NCBI GenBank assembly: GCA_027257055.1
Contig: JAPVLO010000133.1
Span: forward strand, 3,286,001 to 3,350,000
Reading direction: 5' to 3'
Length of the DNA: 64,000 nucleotides
Source: Cephalopachus bancanus
Taxonomy: Eukaryota; Chordata; Mammalia; Primates; Tarsiidae
Shown here piece after piece: positions 62,456 to 64,000 of the stretch; positions within the stretch are counted from its first letter, which is position 1, and each line of letters starts with the position of its first letter. The notes under the pieces are model-generated. The model was given only the letters and a program-made list of their open reading frames with translations. It was not told where the DNA came from and did not search any database. The position numbers were made by a program, and so were the translations under genes.

Positions 62456-63490
62456 CCTGTTTCTATGGGTATCATTATTTACTCTTATTTGGTATTAAGG
62501 GTTTTAGTGTCTCTGTGTGGATGGGAACGATACAGGATTGTCAAGGAGTGGTTTCCAGACCCCTGCTCCCCACCACCATCCCTTCATGGCTGCTGCAGTG
62601 TCACGGGGCTCCCGTGAGACCCAAGTTCAAATCAAATCATGAGCCTACTTTGAGGCTTGAAGGGCGTGTCCTCCAGCCTTGGAGGCCGCAAGAGGCCAGC
62701 AAAGCTTCCATGCCTCCTCCTGCACCCGCTGCCTGGGTCCCTCTTCCAGGGGGGCTGCGGGAGGATTCCCTCTCCCTGCCAAGCCACCTTCCAGCAAGCT
62801 CCGTACAAAGCTCCCGCCAACCAAAGACACTGTCCCCGCAGTACGTGCCTGGCGGGCCATGCGTCCTCGCCGGCAGAGGAGCCGGGCTTCTGTGTGAACC
62901 TTCCACGGAAAGCAGCCATATTGCAGACACCAGTGTCTCCTTCCGACCTCTCCATGGCTGGAATTCAAAAGCATGTATTTCTGGAGCCCCTTGTGACGTT
63001 GTTTCCTTTTTTAAAAAATTAAACAGAAAGGATATTTGACACACAAAGTCAAGTTCATGGAGTCTGTTGTGGGCCTCAGTGTTGGGCTGAGTGAGACGCT
63101 GCAGGTGTGGAGCTAGCGTGGGACAGAGGCGACGGCCAGGTCCCACTTGCAGCCTTAAAACTCTTGTCTTGGCCCGTGCACCCCTGGAGGAGGCAGTGGG
63201 GAAGGACAGCATGGGACTTGCGGGACAGGGCAGGAGTGAGCGCCGCAGGTTACACTTGGGCACAGACGTGACTCTGAGATGTTACCATTATAAGAGACTC
63301 CAGAGCTGGCATCTCTTCCTGCTCCTGTGTTACAGGTGATCTGCTGAGTGAGGGCCACACATGCCTGCAGAACCGTGTAGCCTTGTTAGTAAGCTAGTGG
63401 GCCCAGCAGGTGGGATCAAAGATCAGCCAGGGGTAGTTCTATATGCTTGGCTAGGAGGTCTTGGTGCTCCTGGGATTCAGTCCGCTGCTC
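62456..63490. other. Downstream flank of ICA1
   Basis: No second gene seen. ATTAAA at 63018 is a possible distal poly(A) signal. Open frames on both strands here (up to about 225 codons) have no recognisable domain. In human the next gene on this side is the convergent GLCCI1; it is not visible here. Confidence 0.5.
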
Positions 63491-63519
63491 TAAAAGGGCT
63501 TGCTGAGGCCATTTCCTGA

Positions 63520-63790
63520 CACACACCAACATGCACCCACACACACAGACACCTACACACATACCTACGCACACAGACGTGTGTGTACACAGACACCTGC
63601 ACACAGATGCATGAACACATACAGACACACACAGACACAAGCACACACATACACAGAGATACTTGTGTGTGCACACCGCAGACATGCAGACGCATGCACA
63701 CACACAGATGCACATACACACAGACACACACAGGTATACACACACAGATGCACACATGGACATACACACAGACACATGCACAAGTGCCCT
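63520..63790 (+). repeat. CA-rich degenerate microsatellite
   Basis: ACACACAGACAC/ACACATAC-type units for about 270 bp. The minus strand reads as Cys/Val-rich frames, which are artefacts. Confidence 0.95.
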
Positions 63791-64000
63791 CATGGAAGGG
63801 GCCAGCCACAGCAATGACCTCCGTCCCTACAGGACGCCTGGATGACAACGGATGCACAGGGAAGGGTCTTGTCGGGGAGATGGGGCGGGGATCCGGCACA
63901 GGCCATTCAGGGGCTTCATCTGTTGGACTCCACTCAGCGGGAGTCTTGCCTGAGTCTGTGGACTCTGAGGATGTCGAGATTCTGTACCAGGGCCTTGCTG

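Noticed and set aside
62356..63263. Frames of 227 (plus) and 208 (minus) codons after ICA1
   Set aside because: No recognisable domain, no splice or promoter signals, and they overlap each other; GC-rich DNA yields long chance frames.
63416..63899. Cys/Val-rich minus-strand frames of up to 140 codons
   Set aside because: Reverse reading of the CA-rich tract; apparent cysteine patterns arise from TGTG repeats.

Overview
The window is nuclear DNA of a primate. It carries the 3' part of one protein-coding gene, ICA1 (islet cell autoantigen 1, ICA69), on the + strand. Eight exons with consensus splice sites join into one open frame of 289 codons plus stop. It starts inside the BAR (AH) domain, runs through the ICA69 domain and ends at the family's normal C-terminus, -KEHELLNA. 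The exons are 13199-13324, 15112-15210, 29930-30027, 32344-32396, 35017-35079, 35175-35216, 45983-46249 and 62210-62331. The upstream exons lie before the window. The transcript probably ends near 62455, after AATAAA at 62434. I see no other functional gene. Almost every other long open frame is an Alu, a simple repeat or the reverse strand of one.

Organism: the abundance of dimeric Alu elements shows a primate. Every Alu I can read is AluJ-like or belongs to an unusual derived group. None shows AluS/AluY diagnostic bases, and none has the right-arm changes I know from lemur and loris Alus. The last third of the ICA1 protein differs from the human protein (as I recall it) at many positions and lacks one residue. 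Together these point to a tarsier or another lineage outside the monkeys and apes. This is inference, not identification.

Layout: 1-13198 is intron with L2, a hAT-like element, nested L1s, Alus and a mariner copy. 13199-15210 holds two BAR-domain exons around a second mariner copy. 15211-29929 is a long intron with a Tc1/mariner-type MITE, a 430-bp degenerate trinucleotide array and two derived Alus. 29930-35216 has four small exons. 35217-45982 is intron with MIRs, an L1, a MaLR-type LTR and Alus. 45983-46249 is the large ICA69-domain exon. 46250-62209 is the last intron, with a ten-unit GC-rich minisatellite, a 770-bp tetranucleotide array grown from an L2 tail, many Alus, a third mariner copy and a trimeric Alu. 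62210-62455 is the terminal exon. The rest is flank with a CA-rich tract.

The most interesting signal is not a gene. Five Alu copies (4770, 20993, 27187, 36862, 59576), each flanked by a near-perfect or perfect target-site duplication, share changes that turn both internal RNA polymerase III promoter boxes into tRNA-consensus form. The A box reads TGGCTCAGC. The B box sits in a perfect 5-bp stem with a 7-base TTCGAGA loop, the geometry of a tRNA T-arm. A further copy near 60001 has the new A box but not the new B box, suggesting the order of the changes. Other points of note are two trimeric Alus of the same build, two short poly(A)-tailed copies of what looks like an ERV LTR end, and a lineage-type L1 3' tail seen in both orientations.
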